DNA from: Varroa destructor
Lineage: Eukaryota > Arthropoda > Arachnida > Mesostigmata > Varroidae
Assembly: GCF_002443255.2 (NCBI RefSeq)
Contig: NW_019211457.1
Coordinates: 39,717,126-39,781,125 of the forward strand
DNA: 64,000 nucleotides
Direction of reading: 5' to 3'
The first letter of the stretch is position 1; each line of letters opens with the position of its first letter. Position numbers and translations under genes: made by a program. This document shows, one piece after another, positions 24,941-36,830 of this stretch. The notes beneath the pieces are model-generated. The model had not been told where the DNA came from. It ran no database searches and saw only the letters and a program-made list of their open reading frames with translations.

Positions 24941-27492
24941 TTACCACAGGCCATCATCGTGCACAGGTCTACCATGTACCCGAAACCGGTAAAGGCAAGT
25001 GTAATGTAAATTGCCGTGATTCGTGAGGATTTTCAGTTCAACTGTGTCAAACGATCGGTCACCAACATCCGCCTGAACCTTGAAATGTTGGAGTGGTTCT
25101 CCCGTTGTCGTATAACTGTAGCTGCCCAAAAAAACACCTACGGTGTCGTCCTCGTTCTCCAGCCCAAATACCTGTGGGACAGTTAAGCATTACAGAAGCA
25201 GTTCTAGATCTACATATGAGAAAATACATAGATACGTTCCTTTACAATGGTGGATCGTTCTTTTGTCCAGTACTCCAACAATAATTCACCGTCGAAGGAG
25301 TTTATCACTGATACAATGATCTATTTAGAACCATAAGTTAAAACTATAAGATATATTCCCGCTCAAATTTCAGTTTCTTTTTTTGTTGAGTCTGAATTTG
25401 TTTCTTTGTCTGTTGAGAAATGATTTACTCCGTCTGAACGTACACCTACCTCGAAATGATTCGGACTAGAGTCAATATTTCCAGCAGGTGCAAGTGATGC
25501 CGGGATGTGTTCCAATGCAAAGGCATCCACCACAACACGTCGAGACAACCGAACAACTGCAGCCGCGCCAAAAAGATCAAGCGAGCCTTAGAATTTTGAT
25601 CCACATAATCTCAAATCGCACACTAGGTGGCGCACGCTAGCTCGCTGTACATACTTTGCAGTATAATTACGATCCATATCATGTCAGGTTTTCTTAACGC
25701 TGGCCTCTGTCTTTTTCTCTTCGAAATATTTTTATCAAGACCCCGCGACATAACACGAATAGTAGTGTTGATTCAACACTAGGATAGGTTTCACATAGGT
25801 AAAATTCAATCACATAGGTCAAGGTGAAGTATCACAGCCAAACGAGCAATACAGCCAAAGGTGTGCGAATTGTGGACATCGGCGACCGGAAGAGCACGCG
25901 CTACCAGAAGGCTCCGCCATTGCAAACTAAGTTAAAATCAAGAGCCACCCAAATGGTAGTTCCTCTAGGATGGCAACCTCTAGGATCAGGGTGTGATGCC
26001 AATGGTCTCATGATGCTAACCCCGACGCCCTTTTGACTCAGTGTACAGTGTCTTAGCGGCTCCAGAGCAGCTATTGTTTAATTTAGTATCGAGTTCACTT
26101 TTAAGCAGCTATTTTTCCAATTTGATAATAAAAATTCTATCTTTTTCAAGAATTGGGTTTTGGTATCTTGTAAGACCTGCGTTTTCTACAAAAAAGTAAA
26201 TTTTGACTTCGCCAGATTAGCTTCAATCAACAATACATAAACGAATTTAAATCATTACATCTATATATCTTATGAGGCTATACCAGTAACTCAAGGCTAA
26301 GCTCAAGCTAGTATAACACACGAAAGACGTTGAGCTATTTTAAAATTCTAAAATTGATCCGATCTCTACATGTTTATAATGTTTAGCATTACCTTTTCGA
26401 TTCGTACCTCCAAATACTCAATGTGCCATAATCCAGACTGAACTAAACTGTTTATTTCCTCCAGAAAACGATGATGCTGAATCTTTCTTTATAACAATAT
26501 TGTCTGAGATTGAATTATATTAATAATTTGAACGTGGGACAATTATTTTTCTCCCTTTCTATGTACTGTTTCATATTGTGAACTTCGTTTAGACTATCCA
26601 TTTATACTGCTTACCCAAATAACCGATGCTCCCTTTAAATGGCCAGCATTGTCCTACAGAGAGGGTAGGTTGGATTGCCAAGCGCGGCGACGGTCTATGC
26701 CAGAATAGCGGAATAAACCCAAACAGATAGTAACGACCCATCGACATGTCATAGGTTTCCGTGCATCGAGTGGACAACACTGAGCCCCCTAAGAAGTAAG
26801 CGTGAGAAAAATAATTCACTAAAAACTCGGATCGAATTCAGTAATGAAAATTGCTCCTCTAGAATTTTTACGTGTAGTAGTTGAGTAACTTCAATTCAAA
26901 GCTATGCATAAAAGTGTTTATAGTAAACGACTTTATTGATAGCGCTCCAAAGTTAACTCCATATACTTTGAACGATGTTATGCTGTACCGCATATAGCTA
27001 AGTAGTTTTTCATTTAGTGCTACCAAGCAAAACGTGACAAAATACTAAAAGTTAGGTGTTTCCCTAAAAAAATTAAATTATAAGTTTCTTATTTTCTTAG
27101 ACGTTGTATAGCGTTGGATATTTAAGGCAGCAAAATATCGCCTTCGACTAAAAAACAACTTTATACTTCCTAAGTTATTACTAGCAATAAGCAATGCAAC
27201 TTTTTACATATGGATCAATCACTTATACTTTCAGAATGAAAATGAAAGCGTAAGTACAGGCATCTCGATGTTACAAAAGGGCGTCACTTACCCGCACTCT
27301 CTAATGCATAATCGGCCATGCCGGTTTTATCAGCATCGTACAGCATCAGAGCTCGACGTATTGCAGCGTCAAGTTCCGGTCCAACCTGGCCGACCTTCAG
27401 AGAGCCACAGTCGCATTTGTCCACCTGCGCCTGCAGATGATCGACTCGTCGAGACAGACGTGCTAACTGCTCCAAAAACCAATCCCGATTAT
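24941..27492 (-). CDS. SUN-domain protein (LINC complex, inner nuclear membrane), C-terminal exons
   Basis: Four exons join in phase: 27292-27492 (5' limit uncertain, up to about 27536), 26615-26788, 25450-25556 and 24941-25171, all with GT-AG introns. The first encodes a short coiled-coil-like segment, then KTGMADYALESAG; the rest form a complete SUN domain: GGSVLSTRCTETYD, CWPFKGSIGYLVVRLS, ALEHIPASLAPAGNI, then EPLQHFKVQ and YTCLYRFRVHG before the stop. SUN proteins span the inner nuclear membrane and bind KASH peptides in the perinuclear space, linking the nucleus to the cytoskeleton. The Cys in STRC aligns with human SUN2 Cys563, which bonds to KASH, and the CWPF and YTCLY cysteines match the intradomain disulfide pair. 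The N-terminal part and membrane span lie upstream and are unassigned. Confidence 0.92.
25622..25635 (+). promoter_or_regulatory. CTCF-like motif
   Basis: ACTAGGTGGCGCA contains AGGTGGCGC, the core of the insect CTCF consensus. It lies in a SUN-gene intron. The call rests on motif alone. Confidence 0.3.
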
Positions 27493-28465
27493 CTGGGCAT
27501 TGGGCGCATGGTAGGACAGGCGGTACCGAGAAACCACTTTAAAGATAAGCAACAATTCATAACAGAAAACTCTTATATATAAAGGGTAAAATGAACCACT
27601 AATATCACCGGCGATTGATATTAAGTCATGAAATCGTATTCCTGCTGCTAACATTATGTTGTTTCGATTGTGTAGACTGTTCATATGACGTAGCCTATGC
27701 TGACAGGAAATGCAAGTATCGAATATCGTGCTTGTGTATGTTTGTTTTATTATACTTTAGATTAATTGCTTTTGCAGAGAGCCGATCACAACAGTGTTGA
27801 TATATAACTTATTCTGAAAGGTTGATTTTGCACTATAATACGTGTAACGGCTTCATGCATTTTGCTTTAGGGAGTATATAACTACGAAAAGATATTCTTT
27901 CAGGTCAACTACGGGATTCGCAAATGTATTGCCGCTACTGAATCTGCCAGCTCTAAAACACACCGCACTTTAATAAAACACGAAAATGTACATCTCTGTG
28001 GTCGTGAAGCTTTTCATAAAGTGCAAATATTCGACGTGATGTTTCGTGCAGTACGGAATAACTAGAGATTATGCTCGTTGGCCGGATCCTATAGCCTATG
28101 TTAATTACCACAACAGATACGCAAAGACGTACTGGTAGTTTATTAAGAAATACAGATGACTTTGCTCTCTTACGATATAGTCCGCGATCAATTACTAGCA
28201 TTCACGTAACTTCGATATGGCAATGTAATGCGCTTGCGGCCCCGTAACAGTCTTTTGAAAGGCTTAAACGCAAAGATTTATCTAGATTGTCCTCGCTTTC
28301 GCCATTTTTTTTCAATTCAAACGACTGGACGAGATCACTCGCAAGAAATCAGTCTTAGTTCGACAGTTACCTTGCACTTGAAAGCATGCTTAAGACATCT
28401 TTGCTTTATAACTGAACACATTACACTAACCGCATAAATTTCACGGAATCCCCGTCTTTACAGAA

Positions 28466-28497
28466 ATGGCTTACCGTGAAGAATATTACCCTCAAAG
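28466..28497 (+). CDS. Candidate start-codon micro-exon
   Basis: A pyrimidine-rich acceptor ending TTTACAG (28463) is followed by AA, ATG and ten codons reading MAYREEYYPQ, then a donor AG/GTAAGG at 28498. Both splice sites are good. No following plus-strand exon in matching phase was identified, so the gene is unknown and the exon may be fortuitous. Confidence 0.22.
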
Positions 28498-29229
28498 GTA
28501 AGGACAATACAATAACTAAACCAAATCTGTGACCATAGTTATGTTGTCGTTTCAATCAAGCACGCCTCTTATATACTCAAAATTTGCATTTAAAATCGCC
28601 ACATGTATATATGTGTTATTCAAAAATGTCCACGTGATGATGATAATAAAAAAAATAAAGCACGATAATCACGATAAGATAACACTTTCAAGCAAAAATA
28701 TATTACTAACAACACTAAACTTAGAATTGAATACTGACGATCGACAGTATATTGTAGTGATTCATCCGCTCCAAACGATTAATCACAATGTAAACAAATA
28801 GCTTCGGATTTTTTCAATTCAATATGACATATATTATTCGCTGGTTATTATATATAAGAAGTTATATTTAACGGCGAGAATTTGAATTAAAACAAACGCG
28901 ACATATAACAGTTAATAAACTTAAGTAACAGTAACTTCATATAAAACTACTATAATCGAATAAATGTTACCCCAGGCTATACATACACATTCTTGCAACC
29001 TCCTAACATAGGACATTCGACGTGAGTAATATGCACATAATACCGAGTAACGTACATTTAGAGAATCAGGGAAATATTGCCTTCTTCACTGGCGTGATCT
29101 ATGGCGTTGTATCTAAAGCAGATATATTGCAAGTTAGCACCTTCGCAGCATCGCCAGAGCTGGCATTTCCGTTGTCTTTCTTTAATAGTCACGTTGTCTA
29201 TATTGTTGTCATGCTCGCTTGGATACCTG

Positions 29230-29745
29230 AAATTAATTTGACCGCTATCTTGACAATTTTCAGCAGCATTTAGCTGCTGCTGAGGATTTCCCGAGGTGTC
29301 CAATTGTCGTTCTTGACTCGTACCCAATTCTTGTTGACTTTCAAGAATGTGGTGTGAAATGCCAGGAGCGATCGTTTTCTTCGGAAGAAAGCACATATCT
29401 TTCTGTCGTTGTTGGTTGGCTTGTTGACCATCGGGATATATATTATTGCCCTCAGAAACACAAGAAGCTGTTCCAAAGTTTCCCGAGGCGGGTTCCCATG
29501 GTACATAAGGTTGTTTCCCGGCAGAACGTCGCCCAGGGAAATAAAGGTTGTGGAAGTCGAAATCGGGTAGTCTCATCTCAAGCTGAGGTAAGTTTCCGCA
29601 GGTAACTATAACATAGATAAGTGTCCCAAAAAGCACACACAATGTGCCCACGGCAACGGGGGTGCGCGCCCTTCGCCGCGACAACAGAAGCACGTCGAAA
29701 GTGAATAGCCATGCGTGTATCAGGTAGAGAGCGACGAAAGGTAAA
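29230..29745 (-). CDS. Candidate membrane-protein exon, possibly the 5' part of the SUN gene
   Basis: A minus-strand frame open from an ATG at 29804 down to 29058 contains a strong acceptor (TTTCTTGTTGTAG, exon from 29745). It encodes two hydrophobic segments, LPFVALYLIHAWLF and VAVGTLCVLFGTLIYVIVTC, separated by an RRRAR cluster. A long Gln/Ser/Asn-rich polar region follows. The 3' boundary is uncertain: a donor-like GTACGAGT at about 29319 would be phase 1, which fits the next SUN exon. A membrane span followed by a lumenal stretch upstream of a SUN domain is the expected order, so this may be the missing part of that gene. It could also be a separate membrane protein. Confidence 0.4.
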
Positions 29746-29849
29746 CTACAACAAGAAACAAACGTGTCGATTAAAACAATAACATTCGGATAAGCAAAAA
29801 ACATGTCTTATAAAGACTGTAACATAAATCGAATATCACAAAACATAGT

Positions 29850-29865
29850 GGGGGGGGGAGGGGGG
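29850..29865 (+). repeat. Poly-G run
   Basis: Nine G, one A, six G in AT-rich DNA. Possible quadruplex-prone tract. Confidence 0.9.
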
Positions 29866-31152
29866 CAATGAAAAGTACTTTTCATCTTAGGAACACAGCT
29901 TGACTTTGGGATTTTTGATTTGCGCGAATTTTTGAAAGACCAGGTCGAGATAATTCCAATGTATATTTTTAAGCATTGTAAAAGTTGTAATTTTTTTAAT
30001 ATTTCGCGCCACTTTTTTTCGTTAAATGGAGATGATTGAAAACTTACCCTGAATAATTATTAATAAAGTGAACTTTTTGAAGAGTTACAGCTTTGTGCAC
30101 ACGCACTAACATTGACTGAAGTTAAATATCAATCTTCTAAGCTTCAATTAATTAAAAATCACTCTTGAAGTTTTAAATTTACCTTATAATAGATGACCGC
30201 ATGATGTTTTCTGGTGGTCAACAGCACATCATCAGTCGATGACTTCGAGAAACAGCTTATTTCTTGTGAGTTAAAAATCTTCCTCTAATTTTTTTACCAG
30301 CCAGTACAAGTTACTCGCCGCAGCTGTAAGTTTCGCACGAATCGTAAACATACCGGGCTGGCTTCAAAGTGAATGTTTATCCAAAACAAAAATAATCAAG
30401 TTAATGGGAGAGGGAATGGCGAGTCACACAGATCTCATAGCGCACGATCCCGTTGGAATATTACAGGTATATTTCTCCTGTGTGCACCTAAAACGGCGTC
30501 GACTACGTTCGTTTTGAGGAAGTTCGCTCACTTAGCTCATAAATTCTGGCCGGCGGAAAGAGGCTGTTAGTTTTACACAGACTGGCAGCTTCGTATCCAC
30601 TAACCGCTACCGTCAGCAAGGGTTGGAAAATACCGCTTGATTGAAGATAAACATCCGTAAGACCGAACTTGAATGGTAAAAATAGTTCTTTGCCCTTTTT
30701 GTTTATGTATGGCACTATAAAAACCAGTGGTTGATAAAGTCTTGTGTTCGAATTCAACATTCTAACAGAGAATTATGCAACTCTCGTGTGTATTTTAGTG
30801 CCTGCGCGAATTTGCTTCTTCGCGAGCATGTTCGGGTATTTAGGCAGGCAGGAAACAAGAGTCCGGTAGAAGTCTGAACGTCCGATTTCGGCCACGCGAA
30901 ATGTTTTAGTTCGACTCCCAAATTTTTGAAATACGAAATTATTCGGGAGCCAGTAAATACAAGGAAAAAAATTATATAAGACTAAGCTGAAAAGCAGTTT
31001 TTGAAAAAGGGTCGTACGCAAATTGTGAAATTGAATTTGCAACTCTCGTATGTGAATTTATTTCCAACAAAATCTGATAGGTCCAGTAGAGTTTTGAATT
31101 ACGACAAAAACTAGAAGACGGTGTTCTTTTTTCGAATTTACTTCAGCGCGAA
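29866..31152. other. Intergenic, no recognisable gene
   Basis: A sequence resembling TGCAACTCTCGTGTG occurs twice, near 30776 and 31038. Open frames on both strands lack domains. Confidence 0.45.
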
Positions 31153-32085
31153 ATGATTCCCTATGGAGTTCAGTCAACTGTGGTGTTGCCCTCCAGCTCG
31201 CCTGTGCTGGCCATCTTTTTTGCTATCCACGAAAATGATTCGCTTCTGTTTGTTATACAAAGGGATATGATCTGCGTACTTAAAAACGACAACGTTTTGG
31301 CTAAATTCGTTAGTAGTATACAGATGCCTGTGAGCCTTGCACGCCATCAGCTCGTTCTGACTAAGTCTGATTCGAGAATGCTGACAGTTATTTACAAGAA
31401 CAGAGCTCTTCACAACGTTACTTGCAGCTTTAAGGAAAAACTTGATTGTTTGAGTTCTAGCGAGGGGGAATTCTACACTGCCTCCGGCGCACGAATTCAT
31501 CGCCACGATCTTAACGACAATCATCAGCTTCTACGGACGTTCGCAGCTTCAGTAAAGGCACTAGCCAGTGCCGATGCAAAACTTCTTGTTTTACTTCCAA
31601 ATAGTCTCCATTTACTTAATCCGCTGACAAATCAGGATCTCGTTGAGGTAGCCTCCAATGCGTCCAGTCCGATTCATATCTTCTGGACCATGTCATTTCA
31701 GCACAAAGTTTGGTTCGCCGCTCACATCCGACCTGATCCGATGAGTACAAATCGACGCCACAGACTTCTTATGGCTGAGCTCGACGAAACAGTGATCTCA
31801 AAGGATATCACCCCGGATGATATTGACTGCAATCGTTCGCTTACGTCTCGACTAAGTGGAAACAAACTGGTAACCTTAGCCAATAACGGCAATACCTTGT
31901 TGATTCATGCTATTGAAGATTTTGGTACGGTTAAACTTCTGTACCGTGCCGAAGCGACTGATATAACCTTCACAGCTGTGGAGATCCTTGGAAAGTCGAA
32001 GGCCTGTACAGCCCCAACATTGGCTGTGGGCACGTCCAATGGAGCCGTAGCTTTATTTCGTCAATTGGACAGACCTACAATTTGA
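31153..32085 (+). CDS. Intronless protein of unknown family, possible beta-propeller
   Basis: A single uninterrupted frame from ATG to TGA encodes 310 residues, and AATAAA follows 12 bases after the stop. I do not recognise the family. Repeated alternation of short hydrophobic strands with polar turns, and the closing TLAVGTSNGAVALF, look like blades of a WD40-type propeller. Canonical GH and WD dipeptides are missing, so this is only a suggestion. No signal peptide or transmembrane segment is evident. The lack of introns contrasts with its neighbours and could mean an old retrocopy or simply a compact gene. It starts 2.1 kb upstream of the EF-Tu gene on the same strand. Confidence 0.7.
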   Translation: MIPYGVQSTVVLPSSSPVLAIFFAIHENDSLLFVIQRDMICVLKNDNVLAKFVSSIQMPVSLARHQLVLTKSDSRMLTVIYKNRALHNVTCSFKEKLDCLSSSEGEFYTASGARIHRHDLNDNHQLLRTFAASVKALASADAKLLVLLPNSLHLLNPLTNQDLVEVASNASSPIHIFWTMSFQHKVWFAAHIRPDPMSTNRRHRLLMAELDETVISKDITPDDIDCNRSLTSRLSGNKLVTLANNGNTLLIHAIEDFGTVKLLYRAEATDITFTAVEILGKSKACTAPTLAVGTSNGAVALFRQLDRPTI

Positions 32086-32096
32086 CAGATTCTGCT

Positions 32097-32102
32097 AATA
32101 AA
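32097..32102 (+). promoter_or_regulatory. Polyadenylation signal
   Basis: AATAAA, 12 bases past the stop codon of the intronless gene. Confidence 0.6.
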
Positions 32103-33068
32103 ATGAAAGAAAAGCTAATGATCGATAAAAGATCGTAGAAGGGTGAAGCAAACCGACCTGCATTGATGCTGTTTAAAGCATGATAGCAAGAGCGAAATAA
32201 CCCATGCATATCGCAAACTTAAGCTATTAAGCTTTCTTGTAGCAGTAATTTCAAAATATTCTCATATGAGCTCTTTGATGCTGGACAAAGGAAGTTAGAT
32301 AGATCTAAGTGCAGAATCATGGATACTGAAAGTTCTGTAAAATCAAGCTGTTGTATGTATTTCCGGTTGCCCTTGCATCAAGTCAAAATAAACAAAGCGG
32401 CTTTGTCGCAAATCTGTTATTTATTCTGAGTTGAAGGAGCTCGTATTCTGAATCCGGCCAATCCCTAATGGATAGCGGAATCAATAAAAAGGTTGTTATT
32501 GACATGCAATACTCATTCTCAAAGGAGGTATATTTATTTAGGCGATATTTGTGTTTCAAGTAAAATATAATAACGCGATAGAAATATAAATAATTTTTTA
32601 TTGACACACGTTTTATAGCACATAAACCTGAGATGTATATATATTCACTTAAGGTCTGACGGTTGATTTCGGCATACGGATTTTTCAATAGTAAGTGGAA
32701 AGCATTCCATACCTATATATATTTAATTATGAAATGTATAACTAAGAATTTTATTTGCAGATCCAAATGGTATATTATATTAGATTTACATTTTTAGTGA
32801 TAGGAGACGTCTTCAAAACAAGATTATTATTTTTAAACAGTTTTTTTGAACGCGGTAACGTCGAGCTGATACTATGGCTATTCATTACAACCATTTGATT
32901 GGTTCGAACGTGCTTCCTGCCCGTCCGTAGCAATTACATAATGACTACGATCATTACGTAATTGCTAATAATACATAAGAGAAATAACAGAATCATGTGT
33001 ACTTGCGTTATATCTACCAGGTTAAATCTTCAAGTTGGCCAAAAGCGTAGCAAGACCAAGTGAAAGAG
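32103..33068. other. Intergenic upstream of the EF-Tu gene
   Basis: AT-rich; no gene seen. The EF-Tu promoter should lie here, but no clear TATA box stands out. Confidence 0.5.
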
Positions 33069-36000
33069 ATGCTGTGGCGACGCGCTGCTGGTTTCTATAT
33101 CAGAGCGCCATTGCTAAGGACGTCGATTCGAACAAAACGGATTCTGGAAAAGGTCGAAAGTCTCGAATCTACTAGCGGCAAAATAAACATAAACATTGGG
33201 ACCATTGGGCACGTGGACCATGGCAAGACGTCGCTGACCGCAGCGATTACAAAATACCTGGCAGAGAAGGGAACCGGAACGAAATATGTTAGTTATGAAA
33301 ATATCGATAAAGCCGAAGAAGAAAAACGTCGAGGTAAAAGAGCTAGCTGGTGAACCTATATATGAGAATTATTGTAAGGGCATTAACCTGAATACGATTG
33401 CTAAGGCCCAACCAGAAAGAGAAAGTTGAGTGGCCTTTGTGACTGGGACTCCTCAAGGATGTTAAAAAAATATTTGATATCATGCGCAATTATCTAAGGC
33501 ATAATATAATCATTACCAATAATTGAACAACTGTAATTGAAAATTTCCAAGTACAAGATCGCATCGATTCGCTTGTACCCTATTAGCCTGCCATTCTAAG
33601 GTATGTGTAAATATCAGTAATTATCATTGAGACAATCAGTTGATACTTGTCCTATTTTCTGCTCTGTCTTTGTGGTTGCTGCTCGTTGGTTGTGTCAGGA
33701 ATCACAATAAATGCATCACACGTTGAATATGAGACAGATAAACGGCATTATGCACACACGGATTGTCCTGGACATGCGGATTTTATTAAAAACATGATTT
33801 GCGGAACAGCACAGATGGACGCCGCAATTTTGGTTGTCGCAGCGGACGATGGATGTATGCCACAGACCAGCGAGCATCTACTTGTATGCCAACAGGTTGT
33901 TACTGACAACTAGACTGGATGTTTAATATCATACAACTCAAAAAAACATTTTACTTTCAAATGTGAAGAAACTTTCTGTTCTTGAAAAAATTATCCAAGA
34001 TTCGTTAGTAAAAAAAGCAGCGCGCGGGTAATGTTGCGAAAATTTTTTACTTACAATTACAATTTTCATTTTTCCGAAAAAAATATTGTTCAAATCCAAT
34101 GTACCTATGGAACATTTATAGCAAGTATGCTTTATAGGATGTATTCGAATATTTACAGTAAACAGCAGTATTGCCCCAAAACGCAAGTGCCAATAATGAC
34201 TGTGGTGGCGATTTAAATAATATATATTTTTAACTAATACTAAGAGATGTATGCACAACTATACCAATTTTTTGTTGTAGGTCGGAGTAAAGAAGATAAT
34301 TGCATTCATAAATAAAGCTGATTTAGCTGAGAAAGACGTTCTGGAACTGATCGAGATGGAGATTCGTGATCTTATGGAATCATTCAACTTTCCAGATGCA
34401 CACTGGTGCCCCATCATTTACGGTTCAGCGAAGAAGGCACTTGAAGGCAGCAATGAGCCTTATGGTTAGTTTAGCAGTGCCTAAAAGAATACATTATTAT
34501 CACTACATATATATTTCCTTAAATTTGAGTATGAGGTTGACTCGTACGTGTGCCAAGGGACAGGCGGAAGCAAAAAATATTGGGCTTTATTGATCTACAA
34601 AAGCAAGTTCCTTTTATGAAAATATAATAAAATGCGATACCTACATTTCTTGCTTACAAAATAATTCAATTCAAGCAAGCCAAGTCGTGGTTCATATTTT
34701 TTACCTGAGATTTTTTGGCATCGTTCTTTGTAATTATGTACAGGTCAACCGGCTATTAAGAAACTACTGGACCACATGGACGAATATATAGAACCGCCGC
34801 AGCGAGATATCAGATCTCCATTGCATGGGCCTATCGAAGGTGTTGTAACTGTTAAAGGCCGAGGCACCGTTCTAATTACGACTTTGGATAAGGGGACAGT
34901 TAGGAGATACGACAAAATCGAAATCACAGGATTCAACGAGAAGGTCCCAACCACTGTGTCAGATATCCAGGCTTTTGGCAGACAGCTGAGCCAGGCCCAG
35001 GCGGGAGACCATGTGGGGTATGTTGTTTACATGCTATCATTTCTTTTAATTCATGATATTAAAGGGTGGCTTTTGTTCGCATAACGGCCGAAATTTGTGT
35101 GATGCACACGATACACTACTAATTGTAAGGGCAGTCATATAAGACAAAACTGTAGCTGTATTAGTTAGGAAATAATTTAGCTGGGATAAAAATTATTCTA
35201 AAGCAAACAAGGAATATGCTCTGGGCTTCTTCTATTATAAACTCAGTGGAGAATGTACTTTTTAATCTCTAGCTTTTGCTGACAGCATTCTACTAGCTGT
35301 CTTCATCTATACAGTTAATTAATTTACCGTCCGGTCATTTTACTGTGGTAGGCAGTGATGAAAGAGACAGTTTTGAAAGTAATAAGGTATAAGTGCTGCT
35401 TCCAGGCTTTAAAAAGGTGCCGCTTATCAAATTAAACCTTCTCACATATCCACGCTTATGCAGTCTTTTGTGTCGAGGCGTTAAAACGAGTGCCGTCTGC
35501 CGAGGAATGTCTGTGGTTGCTCCAAACGCATATGAAATTCATAATCGTTTCACGGCCAACATGTACCTGCTCAACCGTGGAGAAGGCGGACGCAAAAGGC
35601 CGATATCCACAAAATATATTATGCCTCTCTTCGCGAAAACCTGGAACCTTCCCTGTAGGGTTGACGTCAAAGATGGGGGCATGCTAATGCCAGGCAAGTT
35701 CGATGGAGCTTTATATTGTAGTTGTCCTCTGTTACGACTGAAATTGCCTTTGATAGCTAGCGGATCCAGTCGGAGCATGTCACATTTATGTTGCGACTCA
35801 TAGCGTTATAGGCTTCGGCTGATGTTAACAAGGCAAAAGAACTTTTTTGTGCCTTATTTTGAACCCTGTTTAAACTGTTAAAAAGAAAACAGATATTGCG
35901 ACGAACTTTTTTTTTTACATGTAATAAAGATATTACTTTTGATGGTCATGTTCCCTCGATAAAAGCGTCATCGACTACGATTACAGCATCAAATCGGGAT

Positions 36001-36830
36001 GTAAATCACTAGCTAGTCTATTTTAAATTACTCTATTTTTACCTTGCAAATAATCTTCTAATAATAACAGTGTGTCAAGTGATATGGGTAAACGCGAACT
36101 CATTCACGTGGTAGTCAAGTCCGCTGCATATAATTAACGAAATAAAATATTGAGCTGATAGCAGTACGAAAGATCCAAAAAGCGTCAAGGCTTAAAACAA
36201 CAAGAAAGTTCTGTGATTCTAAGGGTGGAGAAAAATGTCAAGTGTTTAAAAAACAAGCCGTTACAAGCCGTTTAATATTCTGTATTCCTCTATTCTAGAA
36301 ACCATTTTTCAGAAACTTACCAAAAATGTTTTTTCGAGCCATTTTGATAAGTTTCGGAGTCCATTATTTGAAAACTTCATTGAGGATTTTTAGGTTTCTC
36401 TCGTACAAGTTTTTCTCTAATTCTTGAGAAACCGCACGAAAACTGGCAATAATATTAACCTTCAATTTCAAGCAAAAAAAAGAAGAAGTTTTAATTGTGA
36501 CTTGTCTAGCGTGGAAAGATCTATAATAGCTAATTTTGGCTTAAATTCTGAAACTAAACGACGCAGTATTGTTACCTATGGCGAGTTAAAGGTTTTGTTC
36601 TAGACAGAACTGGCTTTTATCTGGTATATTTTTTTAACATGCGTTATGCATCGACAGGTGACACAGGTGAGGTGAACTTGACGCTTTCGAAAAAGATGAT
36701 CCTTCAGATTGGACAGAGTTTCACAATCCGCGAACTCGGACGGATCGTAGCAACAGGGATCATCACAGGAACGTTACCCGATGTAAAAATTTGCACGTAT
36801 CAATTAGGAATGGCTGACATTGATGTATAG
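33069..36830 (+). CDS. TUFM: Mitochondrial elongation factor Tu
   Basis: Six exons: 33069-33333, 33699-33895, 34281-34464, 34744-35017, 35464-35693 and 36658-36830; 1323 bases, 440 residues. All junctions keep phase. This GTPase delivers aminoacyl-tRNA to the mitochondrial ribosome. The first ~35 residues are Arg/Leu-rich, as a mitochondrial presequence. GTPase motifs: GHVDHGKT (47-54), GIT of switch I (89-91), DCPGHADF (110-117), NKAD (165-168) and GSAKKAL (202-208). Domains II and III follow, including [14 protein letters not shown] and [16 protein letters not shown]. Length is close to human TUFM. Intron 5 uses a GC donor (AG/GCAAGT at 35694). Switch I reads KRRGIT rather than the usual ARGIT, and domain II has LITTLDKG where most EF-Tu have VTG before the strand, so the copy is somewhat divergent. 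No long C-terminal extension. Confidence 0.96.
35694..36657 (+). other. GC-AG intron in the EF-Tu gene
   Basis: The upstream exon ends ATGCCAG and the intron starts GCAAGT, matching the donor consensus at every position except the T-to-C change. It ends CGACAG. Joining restores MLMPGD, a conserved EF-Tu domain III motif, so the placement is firm. Confidence 0.9.

Noticed and set aside
29354..29605. Plus-strand frame opposite the candidate membrane exon
   Set aside because: Antisense shadow without domain or signals.
35393..35803. 136-codon frame around EF-Tu exon 5
   Set aside because: It extends past the real splice sites; only 35464-35693 matches EF-Tu.
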